Positions 1 through 33,015 of a DNA stretch of 64,000 bases are shown one piece after another; the first letter of the stretch is position 1; the number at the start of each line of letters is the position of its first letter. The stretch lies in NCBI RefSeq assembly GCF_029227915.1, contig NC_079887.1, positions 20,769,650 through 20,833,649 on the forward strand, written 5' to 3'. Below the pieces are notes generated by a model, which was not told the origin of the DNA, did no database searches, and was given only the letters and a program-made list of their open reading frames with translations. Both the position numbers and the translations under genes were made by a program. Origin of the DNA: Hydractinia symbiolongicarpus (Eukaryota > Cnidaria > Hydrozoa > Anthoathecata > Hydractiniidae).

Positions 1-198
1 GTGCCTCTACTGTAAATTATTGTCTCTGCACTAAGCCACTAATGAAGAAGTCCAGCCAAACAATGTTTTGTAGCATGTTAAATGAAAGATGATTTGTCCA
101 TCAAGAAATAAAATGTTGTTTGCTCATCTGTGATATATTAATTATTTAGTTACAAGTATGTGGCTTTTGTGAAAGTTATTGCAATACATAAACTTCAG

Positions 199-3100
199 GA
201 CGAAAAAGAAAAGGAAGAGAAAAAAAGTAAAGAAGTAAAAGAAGAATCCGAGGTAACTTAGCAACATGAAAATAATTTACAGGAAGGTTTCTTTTGGAGT
301 TTTCATTGCATCCTCATTATTTTTTAAGTCAAATGGTACGGATAAAGATGTCAATGGAACAGAGATAAGTGACAAAGTTGAAACAAATGGTACATCAGAT
401 GTAAAAAATAAAGAAAATGAAGAAAAAGAAGAACGGGAACAAACAGAAGAAGATTTATCTGGTTAGTTGTATATTCTAATTTTTTATTATTATTATTTAA
501 CGCCCTTACCAGCGTAACACAATATTTAACTCAACAGCATTTGTTTGAGGCAGTTTTAAAAGTTTTAAAAACTAGTCTGCTGTAACCATTGACAAGTTCA
601 TATAGGATGAAAAGCCCTTGCAGGGTAAAAAAAAATTCGGATTTTTGTTCACATGTAATTTTGTACCCTATACCTTTCGAGTTCGTCAGTAGCCTGTTTT
701 GTACAGAACTTCAATGTTGTTCCGTCATTTCAGATAAATAGGTATTATCCCATGGTATTATCTTCAACTTGCAAAATGTTTCATATAGTGCATGAGGTAC
801 ATGCTAGAACAAACCAACGCGTTACTGCTAGCTGGCAAAGCAAGGCTCGTAACTTTAAGTAGCCCAAAGCGGTAAAAAATGCAAGTTGATCAGACTTTAG
901 AATCAGATGCTGGTAGAAGCATTTTGCTGGTCGCAGTGAAATAGTAGAATCCAATCCTATTCCTGCGCCGTTTGCCAGGCGCCAACCAAACAAATTGCTT
1001 GAACTTTTTGAGGTTCCAATTTTTTATATATATTGACCTCTTTTTTAAATTATTTTCATGTTATTAGTATATCTGTAAAACTTATATTTGTTTTGTATTT
1101 TTTTTAAAATACTAGCTGGGGCCCGGCCTCGGACGCCGCATGTAGCACTACAGAATAACTGCATTAGCACTTTTTGTTGTTGACCATCTACTTCTTCATG
1201 AAATATGTTTTCTCAAAAATACACCACCGTAACGCAACTCATCATGCATTCTTAAATTTTTAAAATTATATCAGAATTAAGGTTTTCCCAAACGATAAAA
1301 AGTAATCTATGAAAATTAATTTAACAATACTGCGCTACACTTACATTTGTAAGAAAGAAAGAAAGAAAGCAAGACGTTTTTAGCGTGGCTTCTGTTCAAC
1401 AAATTAGCTCACTGAGTGAGTGAAGCTACGTTAAGGTTTAGGCCACTGGTATGAACGAAGCATTACTGTTATAGGCACAGGATAAACCAGTGTTTTCTAA
1501 TATTTTATAGATATCAGAGCTGTTGTAGCAGCCACTAAAGCCATAGGTTCATTGAATCCAAGAGGTATGAGTTTGGTGGTTTTTAAGGGAGTCAATTATT
1601 ATGTGTATGAAATTTCCTTTCCAATCTAAAATTCCTGTGTTACTAAATTTGATGTACTTGTATTTTAGCAGTTATATTTGTTTTAATCCCAACCCTTACT
1701 CCGTAAATTTTGATTGATTTACAATTTAGCATTCGACATTCGTTTCAATCCTGACGCATATGTACCTGAAGTAAAGTTGAGTAAATCAGAAGTAAGTCAA
1801 TTTCTCATTCTGTTTCACATTTCCACACACATAAACGACGTTCATGAAAAGAGGATCTTCGTAAACCTAATCACATTAATACTTTAATATGTTTTTTTAT
1901 AAAGGAAGAAGCTGACAAATTAGAGAAAGCATTAGTTGAAGATCTTGCACTGTTCTTGTCCAGTACCATCATCCCCAAACTGATTGATGATTTCTCTTCA
2001 TTGACTACATCTCCAATTGACGGTATTGCACTCACAGAGATCATGCATTCACGGGGCATAAACATGCGATACTTAGGAAAGGTCGCCACCATGTGTTCGC
2101 AGAGGGAGAATTTAGAGCATATCACAGTATGTTAGTTTTGTTGTTTTGCAGATGTTATGTAATATTAGCTGTTGACTACACCCGATCGTCCACCAAACAT
2201 GCTGCTATTTTTTTTTGTATGCGATTATTTTTTATATGTTTCTTTTACATAGAAAATTGTTGTGAAAGAGATGGTTTTGAGAAGTGCGAAAAGGCAATTT
2301 AAAAATTGCATGCAAAGTGGTAAGTTAAAAACAAGTAAATACTGGTTGTTTTTTTTCAAGATCTTTTTCTTATTTAATCACCAATAAAATATTTTTTTAG
2401 CCAATCAAAGATGTTTGTCAGCAGCTGTCAGTCATTTCTTGAACTGTTTTTTGGTAAGAATTTTTTCATATAAAAGAATTGAAGTATTGATTGAAAATCT
2501 TTCTTTTATTTGATATATGCATATTTTAGTCTCACAAAACTGCTAACAAATCGAGGTGCATAAAATACAATTTTAAAGCCACACAGTAGGATCTGAAGCA
2601 AGTAAACATGGCTGTATTCCAGCTACTGCTTACCATCCAAATATCAAATTTTAAGCTTCTTTTCGTGTTTAGAGTTCAATGAATATACCACAACCACACA
2701 TTCCTTCTGAAGAGGTAAGCTTCAATATTTAGATTAATGTCCTTTAACAGCATTCAGGGACAACCAAAATTTTATTAAGAGAAGGGGGGGGGAGGAGGGA
2801 GACCAAAGAGTTCAAAATGTATTACCAGTCATGTTTAATGCAAATTTTAAAACATGATTGAGTTTTACATTTTTTTAGTAAAGTATGTTTTTGGACTGAT
2901 TTTGTCAAAAAATTATTTTGTTCCACAATGGTATTTATTTAATACTGACCAGTGAACTACTACGATAAAAACTCACTTCCGAATACCAACACAATATTTT
3001 CTAAACTGAGAACTGGTTTGTTTTCCCAATTTTGCACTTTTCATGATAAAGGAAACAAGTTTTGTGTGGGTGTAGATCCCAATTTAACAAAATTCAAAAT

Positions 3101-6100
3101 AAGCTTCTTTTTTAAAAAAACGTAAATAAAAATCTAAGTCAGTAACAATTTGAAAGTTCGTCCCTGGAAGTAACTGTGTACTCTTTTTATATAATTATGG
3201 CGTGTTTTAAACTTGCCAATACTTAGAGTGGTATTAGAACTTGGGCTGTTAGCTTATTTGGCTATATGAAAAATGGTAAAGTGGGATAATTATTGCTGAT
3301 GTCAGCGTGATCACGTATTGCTAGCGTAAGCGTGACCCATTTTCCCAAATTTTGATAGGCCCAGGCATGAACTGTTCTGTACATCTGTCACCTCAAATAG
3401 TGTTTATCTAAACTTCTCATGTTAAATTTTCATTCATTTTGCGAGATAAAAATATATTCTTTGTGCTAATATAAATTGTTAACCAACTCTTTAAACCGAT
3501 TCAAAATCTATCATTTCCTGGCATTTTATGGTAACTTCACACGCTATTTCAAGATTTTGAACAAATAGTTAATAGCATCTAACAAGAAATCTTTGAATTG
3601 ATCATTTATTATAGTTACCTTAAGTAAATAAATTTTGGCGAGTATTAAATTTGGCGAATTTGAAATTCCCTTCCAAATATAATAAAAATATGTTTGTTTT
3701 TTTAATTAAGAAAAGAAAAATGTTTTTTCCCCCCAAGAAAGGAACTTGTGTTTATATATACGTTTATTCTTATTTTTTATAAAACATACATATTATTATT
3801 GTTCATGAATATTCTTCAAGGATATACACGATCACATAAAACTTCTATCAACAGTTGTTCTTATAAATATACAATTAAAATCTAAAATTGATTCCGTGTT
3901 GTTGTTTTTTTTGCTCGCGAAAGTTTTTTCCGCTAGAGTCACACCAATCAAATTCAACAACAAATCTGGAACTACCCAGATAAAACTACGCGATAGCTGT
4001 GTTGTGACTTAATCCAGTTGGCAAATTTAGCTAAAAATCATTATTTCAGATCAACAAGAAAAAGAAGAACAAAAAGAAAACACAAAAATTACCACATCTT
4101 CCATCGAACAGCAATGGTATGTGCAAATCCTTCTCTTTTCTCGTTGTATCTTCAGCATGTGTTATTTAAACAAGTTTGCTTTTGTTATTCAATCAAGTCT
4201 AACATTTGTGCATTGCTTATTCTAGTTGCATGGATGTCTCTATCACCTGCGTTCTTGTGGATGTCTATAACAGGACACATGCAAAAACATTTTGGGTATA
4301 AACTCCAAAGGTACAATTTTTTTACACAATAAGTTTCGATCTTGAGCTAAGAGGAAACGTATCCCTAAACACTTCTTTTCATAGTTCGTGGAAAATTTCA
4401 CTTGTTGTTTACTTTTTAATATTTAGTGCCAGCATAGATGCATTTGTTGCGGACTTTCGCGTACAAAAGTTAAGCCTGTTGCGAGAGTTTTGTAAAAAGA
4501 CTGGTGTTCAGATGTTACTGCGAGAATACGACTTTGATAATAAGAAGTACGCCACATTCAGCGACGAAGATGTTCTTAATCTTTTCCCTATTGTCAAATG
4601 TGCGACGCCAAAAGCTCTCGATGCGTCTGTCATCTTTGAAGCTGCACAATCACGCTTGCAGTCAGGTAGCTAGAGTTTTCATATTTCGTTTTTATTTTTT
4701 TCATAAGTTTTTCTAGAGCTTTTTCCCATGCACTGTGGTATCTTATTAGAATGCCAGATTTCTGAAAAATTTCTGAAATTGTTTTGGATGTTTTTTTTTT
4801 GTTGTTGTTACCACTTTTAAAGACTTTTTCTAGAATTGTTCTTGGATTCAGAATTGTTGACATGAGACTTCTTAATTTAAGAATAAGAATAGCTAAGAAT
4901 AACAAAAAAAACCACCTTAAATGAAATTTAATATTCGCCAATCCATGTTCTTGGAAATATAAAAATGTTTTAGAACTGTTGCTATCAAATAGAACAAAGT
5001 TAGTTTTTTGATGTTTTTAATCGCGTCTCTATAAAAACAACAGCGTCGGTGATACTATCGGCGAGGTGCAAATGGAACTCGTGTATTTCAGCTAAAACAG
5101 AACGGAAAAGTCTCCTTGATCTTTGTTGAAGGAAAGTAATTATTTCATTGCCTGATCCGTAGACTCGTTTTTTGAGCTAATAAAAAAAAAATTTCGTGAC
5201 ATTGTGTTCACCATTGAGTTAGGATGAAATACAAGTAAAATGAATGTCTTTGCAATATACTGTAACAGATAATTGGATTGACTTACCTTATATTAAGCAT
5301 TCATGTGACATACTTCTACAGATGAAGCGTTAGATTCTTTGACTCGCTAGTCTCAGATACTGTGTGACTGTATATTGTACAACCCTTGAGTAAAAATCTG
5401 ATGTGCATTAATTTGTTAACGTGTTTTCAGGGTTTTTTGGCGAGGCGCATGAATTGATGATCGAAGCACTTAACATGTTCAACCAAGTGTATGGTCCACT
5501 ACATGCAGACATCGTTATATGCTATCGTTCGATTGCACGCATCCATTATCTAGCGGACGACGCTGCACAGGCTGTAGCGTTCCAAAAGAAAGCAGTAATG
5601 GTTGCTGAAAGAGTGTTTGGTATCGACCATCCAGACACAGTAGTGGCATATGTAAGTTGATCTATGAATCCTTCAAGAAGACATGTCCAGTTTCAAGTGT
5701 CAGGCTGACCGTCATACCTGAACTCAAGTGTAATTCAATGGGCTAAAGTATATAACATTGACTCAAAAGTTTTGTCATAAAAATTGACGGTTTTTTTTTA
5801 AATTTGGTGGAGATTTAATTTTGAGAATAGTACAATATTTAAATTTAGCGTGTTTTTAATTAGACGAACGGTCAAAAAAAATTTAATTTGTGGTATTTTC
5901 ACAAAAATTGAGGTCAAGGCACCTAAAAACATTTGTATTCTTCAAACCTTAACTTTACTGATATTGCTGAGTTGAATTTTTCGCAAACGTATTTGTTTGG
6001 TTCGCTTCCAAGATTGTTGTCACTCTTTTGGCATTGTGCCATTATTTGAGTTTCATTGTTTTTAGGTCCACCTTGCACTCTACTGCTACCATGCAGGACT

Positions 6101-7439
6101 CGTTCCATCTTCATTGAAGCTGATGTATCGTGCGAGGTATCTTGCTATGTTGTCTTATGGTGAAGACCACCCAGACATGGCCACCTTCGACGTAAGTTGA
6201 TATTTTCAATAAATTATCTAATTGTTAATCATTTGTAAATTTACTCTTCGAGCTATTACTTTTTGAAAATGTTTCAAACCAGAACATTCTTAATTCACTC
6301 GGCCGTACTATTATTATTTCAAACTTCGCTACCTGGCACATTCTCAGTGTTTTGCAAATTATTTATCTGTTTCTCTTGTTTTTCCGATATAAAAAGCATC
6401 AAATTAATATTGTATGTTTTAGAACCATTCAGTTGTTGTTTTCACAAATTTAGGAAGGTTTTTAAATGTCCCACCACACTAACTCTTCTTACTATTATTA
6501 TATCGAAAATTTTTCACCCAACCCTCCTTTTATTGAAGACTTGAGTGACTTAATGAACAGTGAAATGTTGGACAGTAAATTCATAATCACTAATTTATTC
6601 CTCTCGTTCTTATGTATGTACAAACTAATGAATCAAAAACTAGTAAGTCTTAAAAAATATAAACATAGTTAAAGATTCGTTTAACAACTTGTATTCGATT
6701 TCCTCGATAGACTAACATTGGTTTGATGCTTCACAATCAAAGAGAGTTTGATTTGGCATGCAAATATCTCGAACATTCTTGCAACCTTCAGATGAAATAT
6801 TATGGCGCCAACAGTTTGCACACAGCTACAGGTCATCATTTAGTTGCTCGTGTGCTCTCCTCCATGGGTGATTATAAAAAAGCACTCAACAATGAAAAAA
6901 CCACGTTTTCCATTTACCAAAAACATGTAAGACTCTGTTTGATTTTTATACACCAGTAATTTTAAAAAAAACGCCTCACTTGAAATAAATTGTTCAGATT
7001 GCTTTAAAGTCGCTCCTTATCTTTAGTTTGGAACTGACGATGCAAGAACGAAGGAGAGTTCTAACGCATTAAACACGATTCTGAAACAAGCGGTGATGTT
7101 ACAGAAAACGGTAAAAAAAATTTATATCTCAATGGTTAGGATCCAATATTTATATTCTTTCGGCGATTCGAGAAATCTTTGTGATCACCCTGTCTTGTTT
7201 CTTTCGACGCTGTCAAAATCTTGTCCTTACAACTTTATTAAACATCTTCCGTAATGACTTGCTCTCACTTTTAGTTAAAAGATATTGCTGAAAAAGGCAA
7301 GGTTTGTCCAACAAGTGTGCCTAAGTTGGACGATGACGATTATGACAAGAAAATATTGACAATGGTCAATAAAATCGAAGAACTTGACGAAGCACCCGTC
7401 AAGATAAATTCCAAGAAAAAAAATTCGACCAAGTCTTGA
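199..7439 (+). CDS. CLUH: CLUH, clustered mitochondria protein homolog (3' half, 5' end outside window)
   Basis: Recognised from family-typical blocks. Exons with GT/AG borders and matching phases: 199-252, 329-461, 1511-1564, 1730-1791, 1905-2126, 2253-2319, 2401-2453, 2673-2714, 4050-4116, 4226-4310, 4427-4665, 5431-5651, 6066-6191, 6711-6926, 7027-7110, 7275-7439 (TGA). Together they make 1890 nt, 629 residues plus stop. In order: an acidic/lysine linker, FDIRFNPDAY, SRGINMRYLGKV and LSAAVSHFLNCFL blocks of the central region, a Lys-rich tract, then the TPR-like region (FGEAHELMIEALNMFNQVYG, GIDHPDTVVAY, VHLALYCYHAG, GEDHPDMATFD, TNIGLMLHNQREFDLACKYL) and a short Lys/Ser-rich tail. CLUH binds mRNAs of nuclear-encoded mitochondrial proteins in the cytosol and affects mitochondrial distribution (family knowledge). 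The N-terminal part and CLU domain must lie upstream of base 1. The next gene, SGSM, is convergent. No frameshift or stop interrupts the exons. Confidence 0.93.
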
Positions 7440-9641
7440 ATACTTAAAACTTGAGTTAGTTGTTATTTTTCTTCTTTGTTTTGTTTCACCTGAATTGCAG
7501 TGTGCGTGTGAAGTAGTCAGGAAAACATGGAAAGAAGCCATAGTGAGAGAAGGGTTTCCTGACTGTGTGAACTTTAAAATCTTGAAATCAGACTAGATAA
7601 CATAGAAAACCTGGAATATCTTTTAAATTATAAAATACTGTCGACACTAATGAACGGACGCCAAAAAGAGCATGCCTCTAATTAATGAACAAAATTGATT
7701 GTACTTGCGAAACCAAAGTCAAATCCTTGTAAAAGAGTTTCTAAATAGTGGACAGAAAGAGATTGCACTTAAGTTGTCCGCTAATTATACGTCGGCTGCA
7801 TATAATCAACTTTTTGCGACAGATTGTGTCAACTTTCTCTTTGCATTACTATAAAAAAATTAATGTTGTACGATTATTGTTATTTAGGTTGACATAGCGT
7901 GGATTGCAAATTGGAGTGTTATGTATTTACGTGTGCAACTGAGTCATTATTTTTTACCCCCACGATTTGAGCGAGATAAAAATGACATTTTTTAGGAATA
8001 CAAAATTATTTGCATTGATAAATTTGTGTGATGGAAGTGCTGTTTCATTCTATCTTGTGAATGTGTATGGTATGAAATTTTCTTGATCTGCACCCAATCA
8101 TATATATACGACACCATTTTAAGATTTATTTTGAATGCATTTTAAATTTTTTAAAGACCAGTTTATTGACTGTATCTGATACATTCTTAAAGATGTATTA
8201 AAATTTTCTACGAAGTTGATATTTTTCCACTAAATTGATGTAGTTTAATTAGAGCGTTGTTATATTGTAAGATTTCTCACTTGCTACGTATAAAGCTGTT
8301 GTTGTTCGTTTGTTGCAATACCATGGTAGTCACACAGCATATTGCCAAAAAATTATGTCTAATGCCACAGTGAAATGTTTCGATTTCTTGAGGAACCCAG
8401 CCAAAATGCGATTATATAGCGTGATTCTCTTGTAGTCCTCTCGAAAAAAAACTTAAAAAATGAGGTATTTTTATTTTCTCGTACGGTAACTGGGAAATAC
8501 TGAACACAACGTTTCGTCCCGATAATTTCTTTTCGCTTACACAAATAAAAATACGTGATACAATACGTAATATTAAAAAGCAAGAAACTTTCTTTGCTCT
8601 TTTCTCCAAAAGAAAGTTTGAAATACTTTGTAAATATAGTGTAACAATAAAAAATGTTTCTGACGAAATGACAAAATAAATACCCTTAAAACACGAAGAT
8701 TTGCTCCGTCAATAAATAATATCGCTTCGGTATTCTACAAAGGCTAGCCTGGGGACGATACAATCGAAAAATTTTTGATTTAACTTCAAATCGTTTTCCT
8801 GTTGCCTATAATGTTGAATCTCCATCACACGTCTTATGACATGTCGACTCTCCCCAATTTGTCAAATCTCCGCATCCCTTGCCTCATTAGTCCATGAAAA
8901 TAATCAATCCGTATACTGAAAAGACTTTTTCTCAAAGCTATATTTCCTCAAAGAGTCAACAATACACATGGGAGCAATTGTGAGTGGTCACATCTTGTAT
9001 TTACAACACGAAAAAAAATATATCAAATTCTTTTTTAACTAATCTAAAGAGATGAAAGAAAATTTATCCTACCATATTTTTTATTATAAAACTATAAGCA
9101 TCTTTAGTTAAAAAAAATATATCCTACGCCCATTTTACCGCCCTTAGTAATTTTGTTAGAACACACAATAATAACATGTTTAGAGGATCAGTAGACAGCC
9201 TATAAATGTTTGGGATCAAAATGTTGTACATTAACGTGTTTGAAAACAAATCCATGTATACCCAACAAATACAAAACCTTCCTCTATGTATAAACATGGT
9301 CTAAAATGCGAAACAGCACGGACTATTTTTCCTGTACCGATAACTCTTTCTGTGCTAATTTATAAGAAACACAGGATAGATAATTGCATTAATATTAACA
9401 TATAATTCATGTATATACATTTTCGTAGATAACGAAATATTCAAAATTAAATATATAAAAATAAAACATTTAAATATGAAAGAAATTATTTACGTCGTTT
9501 CTACGACAACCCTCTTCACGTCGCCGGTTACTAACACTAACAACTAAGTCGCCGACATAAAAGGCGTCACGTTGTACATTGTTAAAAATAGGTTTACTTT
9601 CCAGAAGCAGCCAAACCTGAATCAAAGCATCTCTTTTACAT
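7440..9641. other. Convergent intergenic region between CLUH and SGSM
   Basis: This stretch holds the 3' UTRs of both flanking genes. AATAAA-type signals on + (for example near 8646) and TTTATT on + (AATAAA on -, near 9079) are candidate polyadenylation signals, but AT richness makes such matches common. The short reading frames here match nothing I recognise and lack splice or codon signals. Confidence 0.5.
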
Positions 9642-29433
<19,792 letters not shown>

Positions 29434-29452
<19 letters not shown>

Positions 29453-29524
29453 CTTTTTTATCATAACAGGAAGCAGAATGTTCTCCACCGCTTTGATTTC
29501 TCTTGAATTTAGTTCCACAGACCT
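29434..29524 (-). other. Possible longer first SGSM exon or upstream coding extension
   Basis: The frame that carries the chosen start (MAAEME, ATG at 29450-29452) stays open upstream through a second ATG (MIKKMAAEME) and on to an AG acceptor before 29524, spelling SVELNSREIKAVENILLPV. This looks protein-like and would be phase 0 at its 5' edge. Either SGSM has a longer N-terminus fed by a further upstream exon, or this is 5' UTR. Vertebrate SGSM proteins start close to the KRILLANVKKE-equivalent block, which favours the short start. Confidence 0.4.
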
Positions 29525-30173
29525 CTGTTTAAATTTTGATTAATGCCTACCTTTTATTTAAAATTTTAAAGAGATCTTAGATCTCAAAAATGATATGGAA
29601 TTTAAACGTGTTTTATTGCTGTCTTTCATAAGCAAGATGTATTGGTAAATTTAATTGAACCTATAAGGGTCCTGAGAATATACTCTTAATGTTCTTGGAA
29701 ATTTTGTACGGAGGAGTGCTGTGCACTTGTAAACATACTTTTGTGATTTTTACTCTAAAAAAATTGTTATATTTAGAAATTTTTCTGTAATACCATTTTT
29801 TTCATTACGTGTTATGGTTCCACCCGGGTTTTCTTAAAAATTCCCGAAAAGAAATAGCTGCATTTTCTAGCGGTGTTACAAAATACACTACGGGATTTCT
29901 TTTTCTTTTTTCCTTGATCTTTTTGTTTTGTTTTTGTTTTATTTTCTTAGATCAAACAAGTAAAACTTCAGGCAGGCAGGTGCAAAGTAAAAGGATATTT
30001 TGTTAATTTAATAAAGAATATTAGCGTTTATCAGGTATATGTAACCACTAGATCGATATGATATAGCACATTACAACACCGCATTCAGTCAGTAGGGAGT
30101 ACTCAACCCAAACGATCCTAAGATCTATTTTCTGAAAAAAGGTTTTAAAAAGGATTATTTCATAAAACCTTAT

Positions 30174-30247
30174 AACCTCGTTCCCAGGGCTTGTTAGGTT
30201 TTTATATTTAGGTGGGAAAAAACCTAACAAGCCCTGGGAACGAGGTT
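30174..30247. repeat. Foldback MITE with AACCTCGTTCCCAGGG arms
   Basis: Perfect arms of about 27-30 bp (AACCTCGTTCCCAGGGCTTG onwards) surround a loop of about 15-20 bp. The same CTCGTTCCCAGG motif recurs in degenerate form near 52408, 51452 and 8750, so this looks like a dispersed family. Confidence 0.8.
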
Positions 30248-31354
30248 GGAAACTTTAAACAATAAGAATGAAAGTGATACTATATAAAAAAAAAGAAAAA
30301 TTATCCAACGAAAGAAATTAAAGAATGGAAAAATTTTGTTAACTAACTTTAACGTCTAACTTTCGCAAATATTTCAACATATTTTGCATGAATAAACTTA
30401 CGTGATTTTTCGCGGGGCCTTAATTTCGTGAGTTTGGTCAGAAATGATGATTGAGTTAAATTAAAATCATTACATGAAATCTTTCGATTTACAATCCGTT
30501 ACATAAAAACAACAAATCTTAGGCATCATTTTGAAATTTTAACAACCTTGTTGACAGCCCCTATACTCTTGGTTAAAGGGCGATTCAATTGCTATCTCAC
30601 TTTCATTCAGTGTCTTGACTAAGATAGGTCTTAGCGTAATGACAAATCATACTCCTCACACGAGCAGTACAAGTTTATGCCTCTTGATATCATGTGGTGA
30701 TTAAGGGAGCAAAAATCACAAAATATGTTCTAAGATTTTCTTGCAAACTCAATGTATTGTGAAAGCTCATTTTATTCGTCGATTCGGTATGAACTAGCTA
30801 GGTGATCCAAGTGTTATTCCCGGATTATTATTTTTTTGGCATTCCCTTTTGTTTAGCCGATTTGGTTATCAACCCATTTCCATATTTTGTAGCAATCTTT
30901 TTCCCTACAAACTCGATTTGTTTTCACCCAACAAAGTTACAAAAAATGGCAGATGCAATGCAAACGTGGTTCGTCAATTAATCTAAATAATCACTAAGTC
31001 AGGCCGAATTGCTAAGCAGCATCTTTCACTGGGTGAAAAATAGAAGACATGCCCGTGCAGTGTTAAATTCACACTAAATATACTGTTTTTATGTAAATAT
31101 GAGGAGGATGGCCAAGCGCATATTAGACAACCCATTTAACTACTCAAAAAGAATTCAATGACTCCTCTAGTAATTCAACGACGAAAAGACTATTCCAAGA
31201 CTATTCTTTGAGGCAAACTTTCAAGAAATAAAGTAGAAAGTAAATGGTAACATACAGTTATTCGAAAAAATTTACAATTATGTTTGGTGTTAAAGTATTT
31301 GACATAATTGCGCGCCGTTAGCCAACTATAGATAAGCAAACAAAAAATATATTT

Positions 31355-31386
31355 TCGTGTCGTGTTTGTTTAAAAACACGACACGA
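31355..31386. repeat. Short hairpin TCGTGTCGTGTTT
   Basis: TCGTGTCGTGTTT and its complement are separated by about 6 nt, giving a 13-bp perfect stem. It lies about 250 bp downstream of the GPCR stop codon on the GPCR strand, so it could affect the transcript 3' region, but there is no direct support for that. Confidence 0.5.
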
Positions 31387-31631
31387 TCCCACCCGAGCTA
31401 TACACAAACAATTACATTAGGATTGAAATTATATATAGTTTATGTTTTTTCATTTTTAACGTTTCCAACAATTTGTTATCACAAACTCGGCTTCTTGTTT
31501 AGATTCTTGGAAAGTTTTTAACCACAGTTTATCCATGTTTGAACTAAATGAATTTTCTTTAGACGACCTCTAACGAAGTGTTGTATTAACTTCTTAAACG
31601 ATAAAACTCACAGCCGAATAGTTTCATCAAT

Positions 31632-32552
31632 CTAGTGCTGACTGCTCGATCTTCTGCGCACGTAACATATCTTGAAGATATGTGTAGAAGACGCATTCTT
31701 TGCAAAAAGTTTTCGTCTTATTCTCCGGTTTAGAAAAACGTAAACAATGGGGTCGCACAACAAGCAAGTAACGTAAAACATGTTGAAGACGTTGTGTAGC
31801 CACTCTGGCGGAACTGACCGAATTTCTCTGTAAGCAAGCGAGACTAAATCTGGGATTAAGATGAATATCCCAAATGAAGCCAAAATTGCAGCTGGAACAG
31901 TTATCTTATTTTTGTAGCCTTGTCTCCGTGCACCTTGGACTGTATCTATGCTACGAGTAGAGCATTGCATGCTGGTCGTGCTAAATGATGACGTTGGACG
32001 CATTGATTGGTTAAGAAAACATCGTCGATATATGTAAATGTAAACAAACGCAGCATTTGTTACAATGATTAAATCAAAGACTGGGAACAAGTAAAATAAT
32101 TTTATGACGTCATGATAATCTTTATGGAACACAAACTGTATGATGTTATAAACTACGATGGATATGGCAGGAACGATCCAAATATGCGAGAGAACGCGCA
32201 CAGTTCGTTTCTTTGTAATAAAATGGCCATATCGGACGTTTAAATATATCAAACAAAATCGATCCAAAGTCAGAAAAATTATGATGAGATAGTTGGCAAT
32301 CCAGATTGCGTCTGAAATTATATGCGCTTCTATCATCCAAACACTGTTTTCTTCATAGGTAAAAAATGTTTGTGTGAGGTTGACAATTTCATAAATCAGC
32401 AGTAGTATTAAATCAGAAATGCTCAAATTGATCAAATATAACCTTTGATTGCATGATGTTGATTCAGGATATTTTAATAACATGTAAATCCCGAAACAAT
32501 GCAAGAGAATACCAGAATAATGTATAACTGTTCTTATGATAAAGATGTGCAT
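31632..32552 (-). CDS. Orphan class A (rhodopsin-like) G protein-coupled receptor, single exon
   Basis: 306 codons without an intron, from ATG at 32552 to TGA/TAA at 31632. Seven hydrophobic segments: TM1 HYSGILLHCFGIYML, TM2 LYLINLSISDLILLLIYEI (the SD pair replaces the usual A-x-x-D context), TM3 ISDAIWIANYLIIIFLTL followed by DRFCLIYLNVRY (DRF replaces DRY), TM4 VLSHIWIVPAISIVVYNII, TM5 LFPVFDLIIVTNAAFVYIY, TM6 ITVPAAILASFGIFILI (CWxP missing), TM7 FYVTCLLCDPIVYVFLNR (DPIVY as the NPxxY equivalent). The long third intracellular loop is Ser/Thr-rich and the tail is basic. The extracellular N-terminus is nearly absent, which is odd: either the true start lies in an upstream exon or the receptor is short-tailed. 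Ligand unknown. Lineage-specific orphan receptors like this are abundant in cnidarians. Confidence 0.85.
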   Translation of the reverse strand: MHIFIIRTVIHYSGILLHCFGIYMLLKYPESTSCNQRLYLINLSISDLILLLIYEIVNLTQTFFTYEENSVWMIEAHIISDAIWIANYLIIIFLTLDRFCLIYLNVRYGHFITKKRTVRVLSHIWIVPAISIVVYNIIQFVFHKDYHDVIKLFYLFPVFDLIIVTNAAFVYIYIYRRCFLNQSMRPTSSFSTTSMQCSTRSIDTVQGARRQGYKNKITVPAAILASFGIFILIPDLVSLAYREIRSVPPEWLHNVFNMFYVTCLLCDPIVYVFLNRRIRRKLFAKNASSTHIFKICYVRRRSSSQH

Positions 32553-33015
32553 TCTCGTTTGGACTTGAGAAATTTGATGTGTTTGTGTGAAAGTGTTCTT
32601 AACGCATCAAATTTGATTTCGAGCGATTCTTTTTTAATTGAAGTGAAACAGCTTAAGTCAAAAAGCATTTAAAAATCGTAAACACAAATTTAACAATGGA
32701 TTAAACCAGGTGCAAATGAAAAGTATAAAATTTCGTATCCTTTTTTGTGTTTAAATTTGCATAAGTTTTCTTGTTTTAATTCCTCCCACTCAGGAAAGAG
32801 AAAAATCCTAAAAATCTTATTATTAAATTAGTCCCTTTTACTTTCCTATTTTACAAGAACAATAAGAAACAAAAAAAACTGAAGAAAACGTTTTTATTTG
32901 CGTCATCTGTGTAATTTTCGTTCTTGGACACTCTCAGGAAAATCATGCCGATAAAATAATATCATTGAAAATATGAGTTTAAATTTTTAATTATCGAAAA
33001 TATTTTTAATATATA

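Larger units (their letters stand above)
29525..31631. other. Intergenic region between the SGSM 5' end and the GPCR
   Basis: No gene recognised. It should contain the SGSM promoter. It holds the palindromes at 30174 and 31355. No convincing coding frame exceeds about 65 codons. Confidence 0.5.

Noticed and set aside
6263-6672. 93- and 68-codon frames between CLUH exons
   Set aside because: They lie in a CLUH intron, are hydrophobic and AT-driven, and do not match the family.
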